A stretch of 6,133 nucleotides of DNA from Woeseiaceae bacterium (GTDB lineage: Bacteria > Pseudomonadota > Gammaproteobacteria > Steroidobacterales > Woeseiaceae): assembly GCA_022866645.1 (NCBI GenBank), contig JALHUQ010000323.1:1-6133 (forward strand). The letters are read 5' to 3'. Positions 4,493 through 6,133 of this stretch are shown one piece after another (the first letter of the stretch is position 1; each line of letters begins with the position of its first letter). The position numbers were made by a program, and so were the translations under genes. The notes under the pieces are model-generated. The model was not told the DNA's origin. It searched no databases and saw only the letters and a list, made by a program, of their open reading frames with translations.

Positions 4493-6133
4493 TCAGATAG
4501 CGTCGATAATGGCGTTGAATGTCGCGCTCGGTCGCATCGCGTTCGTTGCCAGCGTATCGCTTGGCAGGTAGTAACCACCGATGTCGACCTTTGAGCCCTG
4601 TGCAGCGATGAGCTCTTTGTTGATGGTCACTTCGTTTTCGAGCAACGCTTTTGCCGGCGCTCTGAACTTTTCGGCGAGTGCCTTATCCACGGTGTTCGCG
4701 GCAAGCGCTTCCGCCCAGTACATCGCAAGGTAAAAATGGCCGCCGCGATTGTCGAGTTCGTTAACTTTGCGTGAGGGAGATTTGTTGCTGTCGAGGTAAC
4801 GACCATTTGCGTCGTTCAACGCAGCGGCTACAACGCGCCCCGCGCGATTATTGGATTTCTCCGCCAGGTCCTCGATAGAAACCGCAAGCGCGAGAAATTC
4901 TCCAAGGGAATCCCAGCGCAGGTGCCCTTCGTTCAGGAACTGCTGCACGTGTTTCGGCGCCGAGCCACCGGCACCGGTTTCGTAGAGTCCGCCGCCCGCA
5001 AGCAGAGGAACGATTGACAACATCTTGGCGCTGGTTCCGAGTTCGAGTATCGGAAACAGGTCGGTCAGGTAGTCACGCAATACATTGCCGGTCACTGATA
5101 TCGTGTCCTCGCCTTTCCTGACACGCTCGAGCGTCACACGCATGGCGTCTACCGGCGAAAGAACGCGAATATCAAGTCCTTCAGTATCGTGGTCTTGCAG
5201 ATATTGCGTCACCGTCTGAATAAGTTGCCTGTCATGCGCGCGATTTTCGTCGAGCCAGAAAATGGCAGGCGTGCCAGTCTGGCGAGCGCGGTTGACGGCC
5301 AGTTTCACCCAGTCGCGAATCGGTAAATCCTTGGTCTGGCACATACGCCAGATGTCGCCGGCGTTTACGGCATGTTCAAGCAAGACTTTCCCGGCTGCAT
5401 CCATGACCTTTACGGTCCCGGCTGACGCGATCTCAAACGTCTTGTCATGCGAGCCGTACTCTTCAGCTTTTTGCGCCATCAGCCCGACGTTGCAAACGTT
5501 GCCCATCGTGGTCACGTCGAACGCGCCATGTTGTTTGCAGTTGTTGATTACTTCATCGTAGATGCCGGCATAACTACGATCCGGAATCATTGCCTTGGTA
5601 TCGGCGAGTTTTCCGTCCGGGCCCCACATCTTCCCGGAGCTACGAATGGCGGCTGGCATGGAGGCGTCGATGATCACATCGCTCGGAACATGCAGGTTCG
5701 TAATGCCCTTGTCGGAGTTCACCATGGCCAGAGCGGGTCGTGTTTCATAGACCGCCGCGAAGTCCGCCTCGATAGCCGCGCGTTGTGCGGCGGGCAGATC
5801 GACGATTTTTGCGAAAACGTCGCCGACGCCGTTATTCGGGTCGACGCCAGCTTGCTGAAGCACGGCCGCGTGTTTTTGGTAGGCGTCCTTGTAGTACACC
5901 TTGACCGCATGACCAAACATGATCGGGTCCGATACTTTCATCATCGTGGCTTTGAGATGCAGCGATAACAGGATGCCTTCACTCTTCGCTGCGTCCATTT
6001 CTCTCGCGTAGAATGCGGACAGCGCCGCGCAATCCATCACACTTGCGTCGACGACTTCATCTTTAAGTACCGGCACCGCGGCGCGCAACACGGTTTCGCT
6101 GCCGTCCTCTGCGAATAATGAAATCTTCAGGTT
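4493..6133 (-). CDS. icd: Isocitrate dehydrogenase [NADP+], monomeric type, N-terminus outside window
   Basis: This enzyme oxidises isocitrate to 2-oxoglutarate and CO2 with NADP+ in the TCA cycle and belongs to the large monomeric IDH class (about 740 residues), unrelated in size to E. coli dimeric Icd. The frame is open to the window edge at 6133, so 546 C-terminal residues are present. The GTG at 6091 is internal. Compared with the Azotobacter vinelandii enzyme as I remember it, a constant offset of 194 residues places all key residues: the metal ligands Asp350 (in VIIDASMP), Asp548 and Asp552 (in RDYLTDLF), and the NADP-contact residues His589 (APKHVQQF), Arg600 (HLRWDSLGEF) and Arg649 (SPSRKVNE). 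Other hallmark blocks are HLKATMMKVSDPIMFG, MVNSDKGITNLHVPSDV and EYGSHDKTF. No frameshift or internal stop is seen. About 194 residues and the promoter lie beyond the right edge. The gene converges on the purine operon and is not part of it. The symbol is sometimes written idh or icd2. Confidence 0.97.
   Translation of the reverse strand, partial: NLKISLFAEDGSETVLRAAVPVLKDEVVDASVMDCAALSAFYAREMDAAKSEGILLSLHLKATMMKVSDPIMFGHAVKVYYKDAYQKHAAVLQQAGVDPNNGVGDVFAKIVDLPAAQRAAIEADFAAVYETRPALAMVNSDKGITNLHVPSDVIIDASMPAAIRSSGKMWGPDGKLADTKAMIPDRSYAGIYDEVINNCKQHGAFDVTTMGNVCNVGLMAQKAEEYGSHDKTFEIASAGTVKVMDAAGKVLLEHAVNAGDIWRMCQTKDLPIRDWVKLAVNRARQTGTPAIFWLDENRAHDRQLIQTVTQYLQDHDTEGLDIRVLSPVDAMRVTLERVRKGEDTISVTGNVLRDYLTDLFPILELGTSAKMLSIVPLLAGGGLYETGAGGSAPKHVQQFLNEGHLRWDSLGEFLALAVSIEDLAEKSNNRAGRVVAAALNDANGRYLDSNKSPSRKVNELDNRGGHFYLAMYWAEALAANTVDKALAEKFRAPAKALLENEVTINKELIAAQGSKVDIGGYYLPSDTLATNAMRPSATFNAIIDAI

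Noticed and set aside
4471..4496. Inverted repeat CTGAT/ATCAG around the convergent stop codons as a possible terminator
   Set aside because: The stem is only 5 bp with a 16-nt loop, is AT-rich and has no T-run on either strand; it is likely chance.
5447..5968. 173-codon open frame on the + strand opposite isocitrate dehydrogenase
   Set aside because: It is antisense to strongly conserved coding sequence, has no recognisable domain and no good ribosome binding site; it is a shadow frame.
6089..6091. GTG at 6091 as the true start of the isocitrate dehydrogenase gene
   Set aside because: The frame continues to the window edge with residues that match the family (for example FAEDGSETVL), so the gene is truncated by the window and not short.

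Overview
The window carries the downstream part of a purine-degradation operon on the + strand (positions 1-4491). Convergent with it on the - strand (4493-6133) is most of a housekeeping gene for a monomeric NADP-dependent isocitrate dehydrogenase. Coding density is essentially complete: there is no gene-free stretch longer than 1 bp, and no RNA gene, mobile element, repeat array or CRISPR is visible. Moderate-to-high GC, operon style and protein families (PuuD-type urate oxidase, PuuE-type allantoinase, monomeric IDH) point to a proteobacterium, possibly a gammaproteobacterium. The class is inference; no rRNA or other taxonomic marker is present.

Layout: (1) the 3' end of xdhC, the xanthine dehydrogenase maturation factor, 1-435; (2) puuD, a membrane urate oxidase with a C-terminal cytochrome c domain, 437-1627; (3) puuE, a polysaccharide-deacetylase-fold allantoinase, 1624-2532; (4) uraD, OHCU decarboxylase, 2529-3017; (5) alc, allantoicase with two tandem domains, 3014-3991; (6) allA, ureidoglycolate lyase, 3991-4491; (7) icd/idh, monomeric isocitrate dehydrogenase, lacking about 194 N-terminal residues beyond the right edge, 6133-4493 on the - strand. 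The four junctions from puuD to allA are start/stop overlaps (GTGA, ATGA, GTGA, TAATG), and xdhC and puuD are 1 bp apart, so the set is almost certainly one transcript with coupled translation.

How the genes work together: XdhC equips xanthine dehydrogenase (structural genes presumably upstream, outside the window) to make urate. PuuD oxidises urate to 5-hydroxyisourate and can pass the electrons through its own haem c to the respiratory chain rather than to oxygen. 5-Hydroxyisourate is hydrolysed to OHCU, spontaneously or by a HIU hydrolase not found here. UraD decarboxylates OHCU to S-allantoin, PuuE opens it to allantoate, Alc splits that into urea and ureidoglycolate, and AllA releases glyoxylate and a second urea. 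No regulator, transporter or urease is in the window.

I found no sign of an undescribed system. The pathway and every gene family are recognisable. The points most worth a second look are the missing HIU hydrolase, the respiratory-type urate oxidase, and the 1-bp convergent junction with the isocitrate dehydrogenase gene, which has no visible terminator.
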